NCBI GenBank assembly: GCA_035772735.1
Contig: JASDFA010000019.1
Span: forward strand, 68,548,001-68,612,000
Reading direction: 5' to 3'
DNA: 64,000 bases
From: Datura wrightii
Taxonomy: Eukaryota; Streptophyta; Magnoliopsida; Solanales; Solanaceae
Shown here: positions 23,111 through 34,977 of the stretch, in pieces
Layout of the letters: each line of letters starts with the position of its first letter
Numbering within the stretch: position 1 is the stretch's first letter
Made by a program: the position numbers and the translations under genes
The notes under the pieces: model-generated
What the model saw: the letters and a program-made list of their open reading frames with translations, nothing else
Database searches by the model: none
What the model was told of the DNA's origin: nothing

Positions 23111-23689
23111 CAGTTTACCTCCTATGTCAGAAGCTGGGACAGTTTTGAGGGCATATTTGCAAGAAGAAATCAAAGAGTGTGTGATCACCAGGTCGTCAGA
23201 CAAGAGAAAGACTTTCAATAAAGGACGTTCGCCTTGTTCCAGAAACATGTCACAATTTTAAAGTTTGGTAGAAGTTTTTTTAATCATTATACATATATGC
23301 GTAGTTTCTTTAAAAATAACTTTTTTTCAGCCAATTATTTTTCTTTTCATTCATTAGCCAAGATTTAGAATAACGGAGGTTACAAGTCCAAACAAAGCTG
23401 AAAGCACGAAGTTTCAAGAGCCAAAATTGCAAAGTCAACGTGAATCAACCTCCCCCCAAAACTTACAAATTTTCTTTGAGTGCGGGTTTTTCAAAATAGT
23501 GGAAGCTAAAAGTCAATAATGTTATAGCTTCGCAAAGACTATACGTCGGACGGTTTGCATTTCTTATTATATTTAGAAAGAATTATTCCTTAGGTGCGAT
23601 GATACTTAAAACCCTGATTTCTATATTTATAAAGTAATGATATTAATGTATTGATGCACAAATCATTTCAAATGCGACAGCTTTCGTTG

Positions 23690-24105
23690 CTTTACATAAA
23701 TACTTTCAAATTCACTGCACATGCACTGTGTAAATACTTTTGAATGCTCCACACAGGTGCTTTAAATTGCACTGCACATAACTTCAATTGCTCTGCATAA
23801 ATATTTTCAAATGCTCTGCATAAATGCTTTAAAATGCACCAAACATGGTTTCACTTGCTATGCATTAACGCTTTCAAATACTCTGCACGAATGCTTTAAA
23901 TTGTACTGCACATAGCTTCAATTACAATACATTAATGCTTTCAAATACTCTGCACAAATGCTTTAAAATGCATTTCACATTGCTTTCAATTGCTTTTAAT
24001 GTGCTGCATAAATGCTTAAAATGCACAACACAATTGTTTTCAGTTATACTGCATAATTGCTTCAAATATACTGCACAAGCACTTTACAAAATGCATTTCT
24101 TTCAA
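23690..24105 (+). repeat. Short-period tandem repeats ('ctttcaaat / ctgcataaatg') in Ogre 3' region
   Basis: Units of roughly 22-24 bp alternate between 'tgctttaaaatgcac' and 'ctctgcataaatgctttcaa', with higher-order groups of about 70 bp. Small reading frames here are repeat artefacts. Confidence 0.75.
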
Positions 24106-24114
24106 GATACGTCA

Positions 24115-24410
24115 TCACCATAAATCTTTGACTTGAAAAATCTCATTTTTTCATAAGCCTTTGATTTAAAAGGTCTTGTTCTCATAAATCATTTGGGTTT
24201 TCAAGAACCTCATCCTCATGAACTATTTGATTTAAGGCCTCATTTTCATTAATCATCGTCGAAAGACACCATTCTCATGAATTATCGGCCTAAAATCTCA
24301 TTTTTTTATAAGTTTTATAAAAAACATCATTTTATAAATTATTTCATCTTACAAGGATGCATTTTCATAAATTAACGCCTAAGAGGTTTCATTTTTTGAA
24401 TTTATTTTGC
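24115..24410 (+). repeat. About 35-40-bp degenerate repeats ('cctcattttcataaatta') in Ogre 3' region
   Basis: Phrases 'tcataaatcatttg' and 'ggtctcatttt' recur about seven times. It is a third, different repeat family in the same 3' untranslated region. Confidence 0.65.
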
Positions 24411-24954
24411 ATCGCTTTACATTTAATACTTATAAACTAACTATTTTATCTAGTTTAAGTTTCACAGGAGCCTTAGCACAATGTGAAACTACTTCTAAGC
24501 AGTATACTAGGGCAATTTGTTGGGAAGGACAATCAGACTTCCCAACAAAGATCAAGGGTCTACCTCAAACTTTGCTCAACTCTACCCTCAAAGATTCTAC
24601 TTATATCGGCAATTCGATGTCTAAGTCCATTCACATTCATTTTCTAAATTCTCAAAATTTGAATATGTTCCCTTGATCATAATATCCAGTATTATCATAC
24701 TTCAATACTTGAGCAATATTTTTATAAGTTTCGCATAAATCGTGATCCCTTAGTCATAGTTATCACAACTCTTTCAGAACTATAATAGGCCTGATTCTCA
24801 TGCAACCTGGGATATGTAGGCAACTTGAATATCGAAGTTCGGCCAACTCTCTCAAATTTTCTTAATACTCGCTCCATATGAATTCTATCAGTCGGGAAAA
24901 AATAGGCTACTTAGTCAACTTCTTTTCCCGAAAACTCTTGCATCGTCTTCAATC

Positions 24955-24967
24955 AAAGAGGGGAAAG
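24955..24967 (+). other. Polypurine tract of the Ogre-type element
   Basis: AAAGAGGGGAAAG lies one base upstream of the 3' LTR start, the standard site for plus-strand DNA priming. Confidence 0.8.
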
Positions 24968-24968
24968 C

Positions 24969-25166
24969 TGTTGACACCCAATTTTGTCCCGCCTTTCTTC
25001 CAAATTATATCTTTGTATTTCTAATAATTTTGTTATTTTTAAGAATGCTCATTTATTTTATTGAAATTAAGCGTTTTAATATCATCGTTATATATATTAG
25101 CATAACCCATAAATTATTTATTTATTTGTTTATTTAAACTGGCGACATAACTTACTGTTGTTGGTT

Positions 25167-25198
<32 letters not shown>

Positions 25199-27989
25199 AT
25201 TTCTTTTTACAATCATGACCATCTCAAATATTTTATTTTATTTTTATTTTAAAAAAAAAAAATCTTTCACAAAAAGCGTCACATTTATTTTATAAAATTA
25301 GATATTTATTTAATTTTATACTTTATAACTATTATCGCATAATTCTAATGATGTCGTGTAATTTTATCTAAGTATTAATAATTATTTTTATTATTAAATA
25401 ATTTATCATGTATTAATAATAATTTACTAAAAGAGTGTTTTTAATCTTGATTTAGGAGCTCAAAGAAATATAAGGAAGAAAATATTTCATGCTAGCCCAA
25501 TTACATAACTTCTAATCCATTGATTCAGCCAAAATGGCTCAAGAAGAAAGCCCAACCCGCCATACCCCCTTCTCTCTCTCTCTTGTCCATGTGGCGCCTA
25601 GGCACCACCTCAGCACCACATAAGGCGCCAACGGATCAAAACACACGCCAGACACATTCCTCCCACATTTTGCACATGCCCAGCATCCTGCCGGCCACGT
25701 GTCATATTTTTATTGGCCAGTCAATTCAACAATTAAAACTCTAGGTTCCTTAATACTATAAACTACCTATTTTACCCCCATTTAATCTACCCAAAATACC
25801 CAATGTGCCCTTAAAGCCCTAAATCATTCTACGTCTTTTTTAATATTTGATTCCAAATAGATGTAACTTTTTCTTTTCCCCACTTTATTTCTATCTACTT
25901 TCGGCCCTACTATGGTAGAAAGTCACGTTGGTTTCTTATTTATTGAGAAGGGTTTTGACCTCCATCTTTTGGGGGCAGAGACCTGCATAGTCATTTTGAG
26001 CAATTATTTATGGCGAAATATTACGAAATCTCGAGGTGTTGACCAAGAAATCTTCAAATTCCATTACAAGAATACAAGTTTTTTTTTTCTTTCGCTGATT
26101 TCTTCTTCTCTTAGATAATTTTTTAGGCAAAATTTTATCTTTTTTCCTTTTTTTTCTGACCTTATCTGTCGAATCCATCAAGATCCCCAACATTTTGATT
26201 GAAGCTTTCATTGACTTGGGTTTGAAAAAAATCATAACCCTGCCCAAAAGAACCCCCATAAACCCTACCTTCGTCTCCATAAATACCGGCCTTTGGCGTC
26301 CATTTCGAACAGAGGAAAATAGAGGTACTTCACTTTGAAACTGAATAGTTCTTGCTTTCCTGTAAAAATTTCGGAAAAACGTCTGAAGCTCGTCTTCGCC
26401 TGTGTCTAAAGAACGAGTGTAGATTCGAGGCCGACAACTCTCTAGTTCACTGCCTTGAAGCAGTTCTTCGGAGTCATAGTATGACTCTACCTCTGTCCAA
26501 ATCAGAGAAGCGATTAATACGAGCATCATGCGCTTGTGTCTAGCAGCCCCGTTCGCGTCAAAACTATTCAACATCCTTTCCCTCCTCCTCCTTACACTCT
26601 TATCCCTTTGAATTAATCTCTGTGTGTGTGTGTATGTTGTTATCTTCTCGACTAACATTTTACATATTAGTATCTTGTGTTTATGTTTATGTGGATTTTG
26701 TTCGTGTTCGAGGTTATTACAAATCACCTAGGAATAATAGTGAGACGTAGTCGTCTACCTCCCCATTTCTTTAAATATTGAATTTAGTATAACCATTTGG
26801 ATTAGGAGTACTTAGGTATAATGACGTTGCTCATTAAGTTTCAATTTTACTTAACAGTTTTCTTTTTTATCGTGAAAGATTTATATTTCAAAAGAAGGTG
26901 AAAAGAAAGGAAAAAAATTTTAAAAAAACATATTGTCGCCAACTTTTCTTTCCCGAAATTCATCTTTGTTAAACAAGAGTTAAAACTACATTTTTGGGCT
27001 GAAAGTGCAGATTTCTTAAAAGTTTAGATTTTCATAGCAGAAAAGTGCAGATTTTAGCTCTTAAAATGCAGATTTTGGAATAAAAAATACAATTTCAAGA
27101 GCTAGGTAAAGCAATTTTTTTTTTTGCTTTTCTCTAGAATTTAAAAGTGCATATCTTTCAGTCTCTAAAGTGTAGATCTTGAAGGGTTAAATATAACTTT
27201 TTTTTTTAAGAAAAAAAAACTGTTTAGAAGTGCATATTTTGGTGTTAAATTACAGATTTTAAAAATTAAAAAATATAATTTTTAAGAGCTTAGAAGTGTA
27301 GATTTTTTTTAGAGAAAACAAGTAGGGTTATATATACACCTTCGTTCTAAAAAAAAAAAAAGAGACGCACAACTTCACACTTTTTCTTTTAAAATGCAGT
27401 TGATCCAAATTATTTTTAGCAAGATTATTCTTTATGTTTTTATTTTTCTAAGGTTTAGATATCTTCATACTTACACATATTTTCTAAATTTCAAATGACT
27501 AATGCTACTTATAAACTTTTATTAATCCTTATTATTTGCATTCATTTATTTTTATCAGAACATTGCATTTAGTTGCCTAAATTTTAGTTTACCTAATGTT
27601 AAATGGCTTAAGTCTTATGAATAGATACACAGTGCTTCTAAAATAAATTCATACTTTTGATTTTCTTTTAACTTGATAGAAATAAATAGATAATCCCCTC
27701 AATTGTACTCACATTAGAATAATTAACCTAAGTTTGGCCGGTTAACCGTTTTAATGGATCTTAAAGGATGCTTAACCTCATTCCCTTTAGGATAATTAGA
27801 ACTCTTACCTAAAATTTTAAGTTAAGTAGACCATAAAAAATGGAGTTTAATTTTAGCATTACTAAGCTAATATTTAGGTTTCCTAATTCATCCTTAAAAA
27901 TAATTAGGTGGCGACTCCTTAAGTTAATTAATTTAGGAATCACCAATATGTTGTACTCTGCTTTGACCCGATAAAAGTGGGGTATAACA
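24969..27989 (+). repeat. 3' LTR of the Ogre-type element
   Basis: It starts TGTTGACACCC and ends GGGGTATAACA, then TSD ttggt. It aligns with 10803-13055 along its length except for an extra segment at 26138-26913 and different microsatellites. Confidence 0.88.
26138..26913 (-). mobile_element. 776-bp segment unique to the Ogre 3' LTR, possible gene-capturing insertion
   Basis: The 5' LTR goes straight from 'ggcaaaatttt' to 'tattgtcaccaac'; here 776 bp intervene. Both ends adjoin the 9-mer aaaatttta (26129-26137 and 26914-26922), and the ends are weak inverted repeats (tttcctttttttt... against tttcctttctttt...). On the minus strand an ORF of up to 239 codons crosses it; its most gene-like Met is near 26575 (MLNSFDANGAARHKRM), after a purine-rich leader. 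No family was recognised. It could be a Pack-MULE-like insertion, or the 5' LTR could have lost this part. Low-complexity ends make both readings open. Confidence 0.45.
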
Positions 27990-28000
27990 TTGGTATCTGA

Positions 28001-30225
28001 TGTAACGACCCGCATGTCATTATGATAGGAGTAGATTTAGAACACTTGAAAAAGCTAGAATCTATAGAAATTGGTTGCGAAAATAGCTAAGTGTTAAAAT
28101 ATGACCTTTTAGGGGAGCTATTGGTTTCGGGGGACCATTGCAGCTGTAGGATATCCGTTGTAGCGAGATCATCGTGACAATCAATTTTCGCCTTAATAGA
28201 TTGGGGAATTAACCGCTGGATTCGTCGTAACGATTTCTTGATCGGTGTAATGGACCCACTACAGCGGACGACGGAAATCAAAAAGTGGTTTTAAGTGAAA
28301 TTTCTGGGATTTTACTCCATTATTTTCAAAAACATGATCCGAAGGGTTAGAAGGCGATTTTTTCCTCCAGAGCAGTGAATTCCTCTTTCAAGGTAAGATT
28401 CTTGATTCCCTATCTCGATAATGAGTATTGTTGATCCTAGAATTCTTATAGACCCTTTAATGGTGGAATTTTGAATTAAGGAAACCCTAGGTTGATAGAC
28501 TAGGGCTGGATTATGGGGAGTCAATGGGGTGGTTTGATTTGAAGTTTGAGGAGTATTGATCATTCCCCTAGAATTACTTGTTAGAGAACGTGGGTTATGC
28601 AGGAATTGAGACCTAGAACTAGGTGGATTTGGGGTTTTACTTTTGAAAGTTCCCTGAAGGGAACGGTTTGAACTTTTACGATCCTTATTCAAAGAGTAAA
28701 TAATTAAATTACTCTATATTGTTGTTTTAGATTTTGAACTTTTCGAAGCGTTGAGAAAGGGCAAGGCTCCTGTGGAGTAATTAATGTTTTGTACCCAAAA
28801 ATCAATGTAGGTTATGATTTCGAGGGATTAGACTTTATATAATAGCATGTATATTTTGTGTAATGATGATATATGATTGGTCTGTAGAAATTACTTGTTA
28901 TGAGAATTTTCTGTTGAATACAATGTTGAAATGATGTGGTATTTGAACCGTTATGAAACTGTATTAAGTTGTTAAGTAATGATATTTTGCATTGTTCTCG
29001 AGATGTTTGTTGGTTTGTAATTATACATGTGAAGGAGCAGATTGTAAACTCCTATATGTTTAAATAATGTGCCTTGTTGTATTCAGTTGATAAGAATGGT
29101 TAAGAATAGAAATAATATCCTAAGATGAGAGGCTCATGCACGAGGGAAGCATCCAGGCGAGCGATATTGATTGAGTGGCTCATGTCCGAGGAGAGCATCC
29201 GGATGAACATATAAGTGGGAGTGGGTACCTCACCGATACAGTACATGGATTTCTAGAGTCCCCTACAGGTCATGACTAGAAGGGTAGAAATAAGATCCTC
29301 TATAGAATATGTATACACGATATTGATGATGAAGTGTTTATGGGGACATGGCGGAGGCGTGTGCCTGACATGACCCTTTGTTCTATTTTATTGATGTTGA
29401 TGTTGTTATCCTTGTGATGAAATACTTAAATCGTATGTGATGATGAGTAGATGTGAATTGGCGTCAAAAGCTCGTGTGTCCTCTAATTGAATATCTGAGT
29501 GTGTGAATTGTTAAAAATTGGTGAATTAATGAAAGGTGCAGCTAAGTCGAGCTACTTCCTCGAGCAGTACCGCTGCAGCGGAACTACTTCCGTCGCGGTG
29601 AGACCGCTATAGTGGTCAAGTGACTGCTGCAGCGAAATCCAGTGAGCAAGTCGGTTGTCACCTATGCAAAGACAGTGTACTTGAAATGTTGCTATTCTTA
29701 TGTTTGATGTTTGAGACTAGTTTTATATTATTATTGCCTTAGTTATATGTTATTATGTACGGCCGGTCGATGATGCCTACCAGTATCGTGTTTCATACTG
29801 ACCCTACTCCTGCACTTTTTTTTGAGTGTAGAACTCAATCTAGAAAGCTCGTCTTGTCCTCACCTATAAACAATAGTGGTTTCTCTTTAAAGGTGAACGA
29901 GCATGATGGCGAGCAGTCCCATTCTTTCGATAAAGATGTTCCTCCTCCGGACATTGCAACATTTCTTTCTTTTAGTTTAAATATTTCTAGACTTGTAGTT
30001 AGATGTTGAAGTGCAATGACTTTCGGATTTTGAGAGATTTTTCTATTTTTGAGTTTAGTTGGTTAAATACAATTTTCAGCTATTGCAATTCATTTAATTT
30101 TAGCACATTGTTATTTCTTCTTGTATGATTGATGACGAGGTAATTGTTGGGAATCGTTGGTTCGCCCACCGGGGGGAAGGAGAGGGTTAGTATGGGTGTC
30201 AATCACGATTATTTAGATCATGAAA
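28001..30225 (+). repeat. 3' LTR of Tekay-A
   Basis: It starts TGTAACGACCC six bases after the Ogre TSD and ends near TCATGAAA, followed by TSD atatt. It is collinear with 3407-5633, with many substitutions, many of them transitions. No canonical polypurine tract is visible in the 30 bases of Tekay-A internal sequence left around the Ogre insertion. Confidence 0.87.
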
Positions 30226-30424
30226 ATATTTATAATACTCCCCCTAGGATATTTATTAATAGATATTGTGCCTCGTTAAAACCTTACTAGAAAAAATCCA
30301 GTGAGAAAAAAATTCTAGTGAAAGAAAAAGAGTACACATATCTTGTAATATGCATTGCTAGTTGTCTCTTTAAAAAACATACAAGAAAAATTCAGTGGGA
30401 CAAAATTTTGCAAGAAAAAAAGAG

Positions 30425-30720
30425 TACAACGCGTATTAACTCTTCCTGATGAGAACATCAATTCAAAAATTTGAATCTTCACATCCCAATATTATGCATT
30501 ATTTTCTCAAAAATTGAAGTTGGTAGAGATTTGGTGAATAAATCAATCACATTGTCACTTGAACGAATCCGTTACACATTGATATCACCATTCTTCTGGA
30601 GCTCATGTGTCTAGAAAAGTTTTGGCAAAATGTGTTTCGTTCTATCTCCTTTTATGAATCCTCCCTCTAATTTTGCTGCATATTGCATTATCTTCATATA
30701 AAATTAAATAACTTTCTTAC
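30425..30720 (-). pseudogene. copia-C RNase H C-terminal remnant
   Basis: Antisense sequence matches the RNase H end kept better in E1 (41565-41897): the complement of 'acatcccaatattatgc', 'ttggtgaataaatca' and 'cattgtcacttgaacg' corresponds to the ...SSDNVADLFTKS... region. It is interrupted by stops and shifts. After about 30720 the similarity stops and AT-rich sequence of no known type follows to about 31790. Confidence 0.6.
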
Positions 30721-31790
30721 ATTGCATAAGCAATATTCCTTTGACAATATTGGTTAGAAATAATAAACTCGTATCGGTATTTTAATTCACTCGTATCTCT
30801 ACTAATAAAAGTGAAATTATATTTTTCTTGCACATTATAAGAAATTATTTCATGGATACTAATAGCAGGTTATATAAGTACACCAATTACACTAAAATAT
30901 TATACATTTTAATCATTTTCATGAGATCGAAATTGATCTTTATTTATGTTAAGCGATCTCAAAGCCACCGCGGTGTTCAATAGAATCGCTTTTTAAAACT
31001 TTTAAAATCCTTCAAGGTTTTTCATATATCTTTTACTGGTATCTAGACATGAAAATAATTTCATTATACGCATGTCAAGTTTTTCATGTACTGCCAGACT
31101 TATGAGCAATCTTAAAATAATTGCATCTACCACAGGAGGACCTCTCCATAAATAATGACATGATTTGCGAAAAATCTTTATGCAACAAGGCACAAGTCGT
31201 TCTATTTTACGATTTTATATATTTCACCTTTCACACAAAAATCCATTTATACCTCACTGGCATTATACTTGAATTGCGTATTTTTATTTAGTCAATCATT
31301 TATCTGTCCACAATTTTTGACAGATATGAATTCAAGATCCTCGTCAATATTTATAATATTTAGATCTACATTATATCAAAGGTATCTTTAACAATCATTT
31401 TGATATCGGCCCAACAAGACATAACTTATCAAGATCTCTTCATTTTTATCATTTTAGGTACTTGAACCTTTGCCATGGTTTTATGAAGTATTATGTCATG
31501 GTTCTCCTTTTAAAGTACTTGCCTCATTATTTTGACCATCTTGATTATTTTCTCTTTTCCTTCTTCAAGGAGTTTTTATTTTTAGAATCGATTGATCTAT
31601 CACGCTTCAGGTGTGTCATAGACTTGTTCTTCAAGTACTCTAATTTTCATTAGAGCATTTACAACTGATTTATAAAATAGAGTCAGCAAATACATCTGGC
31701 AATTGATTTGCAAAATTTTGCAAGTGAATTATATCTTGAACTTTAAGTTCACATTTTTCTTTTAAGGATCTAGACAATTTAGCCCACACA
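30721..31790. other. Unassigned AT-rich stretch inside copia-C
   Basis: This about 1-kb stretch is absent from E1 and E2 at the matching place. It has no recognisable coding motif. It may be a further insertion or an old part of the element; no terminal repeats were found. Confidence 0.4.
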
Positions 31791-31799
31791 CAATTTTTA

Positions 31800-33250
31800 G
31801 CTGCTAATCACTTCTCCTCCTAATGTTAGAAAAACTAATATTTATCTTTTAGCCTCATTTGGGGACCCATCTTTGTGCATTGTGGTGGAGCAATTGAATC
31901 ATATGTTGCATTTAAATTTTTAGATGGAATTATTTGGTTCCTAACCCTGAATCAATTGTAATAGGGGAACCTTGTTAGCTTGATGCATTCAAGTGTTGTT
32001 ATATGTTAATAAACATATCTGATACCAAATCTTATTTGGAGGTTTTGTTCTCATAATCAACGATTTAGCTATAATTGGAGGCATAAAAATTCTACTAAAC
32101 CAACTTAGTTATGAACCAACATTATCAACATAATTTTATAATTTGAAACCGTACTCTTAATTTAACAATTCGAGCAAACAACCTTGTAAAAATCAATTGC
32201 AAGTTGATATCAAAGCACATATGACCATACCATAGATGCATTTATTAAAATTATATAATAGCAAACGGTTCACATGGCAAGTGAACGGGTCCATATTCAC
32301 CTTTTTATAAGTTTTAAAATTTCAGGAAATATAATCTCAATCTTAGCTGATACAATGATTATTCTATCATGAGAACAAGCAACACAAGAGAATTCTTGAA
32401 GAATCTTTTATTTTTTCAACATATAACCACGTGAATTCTCAATTATTTTTGCATCACATCTAAACCGAGATGGCCAACTAGTTATGACAACTTATCTTTA
32501 TTTCAATAAACTTCTAGTTTACTTTCGCATGTGATTTCGTCATCATACCCATATTTATGTACTACAAATAAAAGAAAATGGAGGTTAATTTTTTATGTAA
32601 ATATTTATAACTCATTTCAATTGTAGTAATATGAAGATATTATATCTTCCCATAATTTATAGTCTCAATTTATTTATTTGTTTCAATGTCTTTGAAACTT
32701 ATAAATTTTCTTTTGAGACTTATTACAATACCGATATTATGAAAAATTTCATTCCTCCGGGTAGTAACACATTAGCTCTTCTGGAGCTCTCAATTAATTT
32801 TGTGTACTATCACATATTCCATCATATCAACATCATTAATAGTCTCTCTACATAGTTTCAACTGAGAAATAATTCTGAACATTACAGAGTTGTACTCATG
32901 AACAGACTTATAGTCTTAAAACCTCAGATGCATCCAATTATATCATGCCTTTGGGTGGATGACCATCTTCGGGTGGTCATATCTTTCTTTCAGGCTATTT
33001 CACAAAATAAGTGGATCTTAACCATGAAATATTCAATTTTAAAAATTTCGTCAAGATGATGACGCAAGAATATCATAGGTTTATCACGATCTTCGTTTGG
33101 TGCTTTATTTTTATTTTTAATGGTGTCTCCAAGATCAATTACATTTAAATGAATTTTAGCATCCAACCCATGAAAGAGAGTTCTCGCCCGAACTTTGAAG
33201 GGCAACGAACTCAAGATTCGTAAGATTAGCCATATTAAAAGGAAGAGAAA
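31800..33250 (-). pseudogene. gag: copia-C integrase scrap and gag remnant
   Basis: Minus-strand sequence aligns along its length with the internal parts of E1 and E2. Near 31820 the junction 'cctcctaatgttagaaaaac' is the same as in E2 (44510-44530), showing a shared deletion of RNase H. An integrase fragment (LIDAS...WSHV region) falls near 32215-32300. Gag lies at about 32940-33230 with DLGDTIKNKNKAP and RDKPMIFLRHHLDE motifs, frameshifted at its start. No RT motif is present. It would be non-autonomous even when new. Confidence 0.65.
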
Positions 33251-33304
33251 AATAATACCTTATCCTTCAAATTTTAAGACAGTAGAGTCTCGTGCTAATA
33301 ACGT

Positions 33305-33763
33305 TGTAACAGCCCAGGCTGCCGCTTGTAGAAATTGTCCGCCTTGGGGCCTTCACCCTTCACGGTTTTAAAAAGTGTCTACAAGGGAAAGGTATCCAAA
33401 CACTTATAAAGCACCCTTCATTCTCCTCGCCAACCGATGTGGGATTCGCCTAAACCAATGTGGGATTCGCCTAAGGCAAGCCTTATACTCATACCCCCTC
33501 CTTGGGACTCAGCATCCTCGCTGAGGTTTGCCCCACCATCGGGTTGCCCCACTACCGGCCCGGCACCGGATGATATCAACTGTAATAGCCCAGGCCGCCG
33601 CTTGTAGAAATTGTCCGCTTTGGGGCCTTCACCCCTCACGGTTTTAAAACGCTTCTACAAGGGAAAGGTATCCAAGCACTTATAAAGCACTCTTCATTCT
33701 CCTCTCCAACTGATGTGGGATTCGCCTAAACCAATGTGGGATTCGCCTAAGGCAAGCCTTACA
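33305..33763 (-). mobile_element. TRIM retrotransposon, two 183-bp LTRs, Cassandra-like style
   Basis: Direct copies at 33305-33487 and 33581-33763 share TGTAA(C/T)AGCCCAGGC, 'acggttttaaaa' and 'gatgtgggattcgcctaa'. The 93-bp interior, read on the minus strand, has a degenerate Met-type PBS (TTGATATCATCCGG...GCC) after the right LTR and a purine tract (AAGGAGGGGG) before the left LTR. The whole is 459 bp with no coding capacity. The LTR resembles widespread TRIMs ending GGGCTGTTACA; whether it carries the 5S-like domain of Cassandra could not be judged. Confidence 0.72.
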
Positions 33764-33776
33764 CTAGAGCAAGTTT

Positions 33777-34935
33777 TTCACGCCCCAAAACTGGTGTAGG
33801 GCGCAACTGGAACTCGATTCATGATTGATCGAGAAGCCGGCTATATGACATCTGTAACTGTAACACTTAGGCCATCCAGGCCACCTGTCACAATCAACTG
33901 AAGAATAAACTGGACCCATAAGGTCTCAACAATATGGGGTAAACAATTGAAATGCAATCAAGGCAATTAGTGTGCTAACCAAGCAACAATAAGCCGATGA
34001 GGCCACAAACTGGATAGCACTATACACACTAAGTCCATAAAGCTTCTAAAGAGTAAACTAACTGATGGTCGGAACAGGGCTCCGACTTACCCATACCTGC
34101 ATCTCAAAACTCAAGCATAAATAACTAAGCCCTAGCTCCAGGAAGAAAGGAGTATACCAACCATCTGTTAATCTCACGAACTACTACTCAACTGGCCATC
34201 CTGACCTCTACCTGCACCTGCGGCACGAACGCAGGTCCCCAAGCAAGGGGACGTCAGTACGAATGAAATGTACTGGTATGTAAGGATGAAACTGTAATTA
34301 TAAGATAACAATCCTGTAATAACTGACTTAGCACATAAACATATAGAGGATAAATATAACTTGTAATTGATAACAACTTACTATAACATAACTGAACTCA
34401 AGATAACTGAACCGGGAATAAAGAATGGTAACAACCTGGAATCCTGAAAACTGAAACCTGATAATAACTCTATAAAAAGATGAAAATACAATTAAGAAAT
34501 GCACAAGAAAGAAATTATAACTGTAATGCCAGCGACCAGCCAACCGTAAATCCATATATAAAATTCGTCTAGCCGGTGTACTACACCGGGGTAAAATAAA
34601 AATATCTCCAGCCTATGTACCACATTGGGGTAAAATAAAAAGATCTCCAGCCGGTGTACCACACCGGGATAAAATAAAAATATCTCCAGTCGATGTACCA
34701 CACCGGGGTAAAATAAAAATATCTCCAACTGATGTACCACACTGGGGTAAAATAAAAAGACCTCCAGCTGGTGTACCACACCGAGGTAAAATAAAAATAA
34801 ATATTAATCACCATCATAAATGGAGCTGACATAGCTCATACAAATTATCTGAATACTGAAAATCATAAAATATGTTGATTAATAACTATAACATGTGTAG
34901 AATCAGTAACCATAAAATCGAATGTCGAAGACAAG
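33777..34935 (-). repeat. Gypsy LTR fragment (3' half), inverted
   Basis: Read on the minus strand it ends '...cagttttggggcgtgaaaa' followed by 'acttg', the usual end of a Tekay-type LTR before its PBS. It also has 'gacctgcgttcgtgccgcag' and 'acatttcattcgtactgac' phrases like other gypsy LTRs of this region. It carries the 39-bp minisatellite. No internal gene follows, so it is a fragment. Confidence 0.55.
34571..34804. repeat. 39-bp tandem repeat, six copies, each a hairpin
   Basis: Copies begin at 34571, 34610, 34649, 34688, 34727 and 34766. Each has the form ccggtgtaccacaccgg (7-bp stem, 3-bp loop) followed by a 'ggtaaaataaaaa' spacer. Because 39 is a multiple of 3, two minus-strand frames read as 13-residue repeats; these look like repeat artefacts, not a protein. 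Confidence 0.9.
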
Positions 34936-34977
34936 GATGAGTTAAAGGTGTTATGACATTCGAGGATGAATGTTTCT

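Larger units (their letters stand above)
10803..27989 (+). mobile_element. Ogre/Tat-type Ty3-gypsy retrotransposon nested in Tekay-A
   Basis: The 17.2-kb element is bracketed by LTRs starting TGTTGACACCC (10803 and 24969) and by the 5-bp TSD ttggt (10798-10802 and 27990-27994). It has the Tat/Ogre hallmarks: an extra ORF1 upstream of gag, a putative spliced intron between protease and RT, a second archaeal-type RNase H between RNase H and integrase, and a long repeat-rich 3' untranslated region. It carries stops in every major domain. By eye its LTRs are more alike than those of Tekay-A, which fits a later insertion. Confidence 0.87.
3407..30225 (+). mobile_element. Tekay-A: chromodomain-type Ty3-gypsy retrotransposon, nested in copia-C
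   Basis: Two roughly 2.2-kb LTRs (3407-5633 and 28001-30225) start TGTAA(T/C)GACC and bracket gag, protease, RT, RNase H, integrase and a chromodomain-like C-terminus in the gypsy order. The 5-bp direct repeat atatt at 3402-3406 and 30226-30230 is the target-site duplication, and copia-C LTR sequence continues on both sides. The 3' end of its internal region is split by the Ogre-type element at 10803-27989. Domain order and the C-terminal motif suggest the Tekay/Del chromovirus group. Many stops and frameshifts make it inactive, and LTR divergence is clearly visible by eye. Confidence 0.88.

Noticed and set aside
33305..33763. 5S rRNA-like gene within the TRIM
   Set aside because: Cassandra TRIMs carry 5S-like domains, but I could not identify A-box, intermediate element and C-box here with confidence.
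34492..34832. Two overlapping minus-strand ORFs with 13-residue aromatic repeats, and a CRISPR-like spacing
   Set aside because: They come from six copies of a 39-bp minisatellite; there are no unique spacers, and the context is a gypsy LTR in a plant genome.
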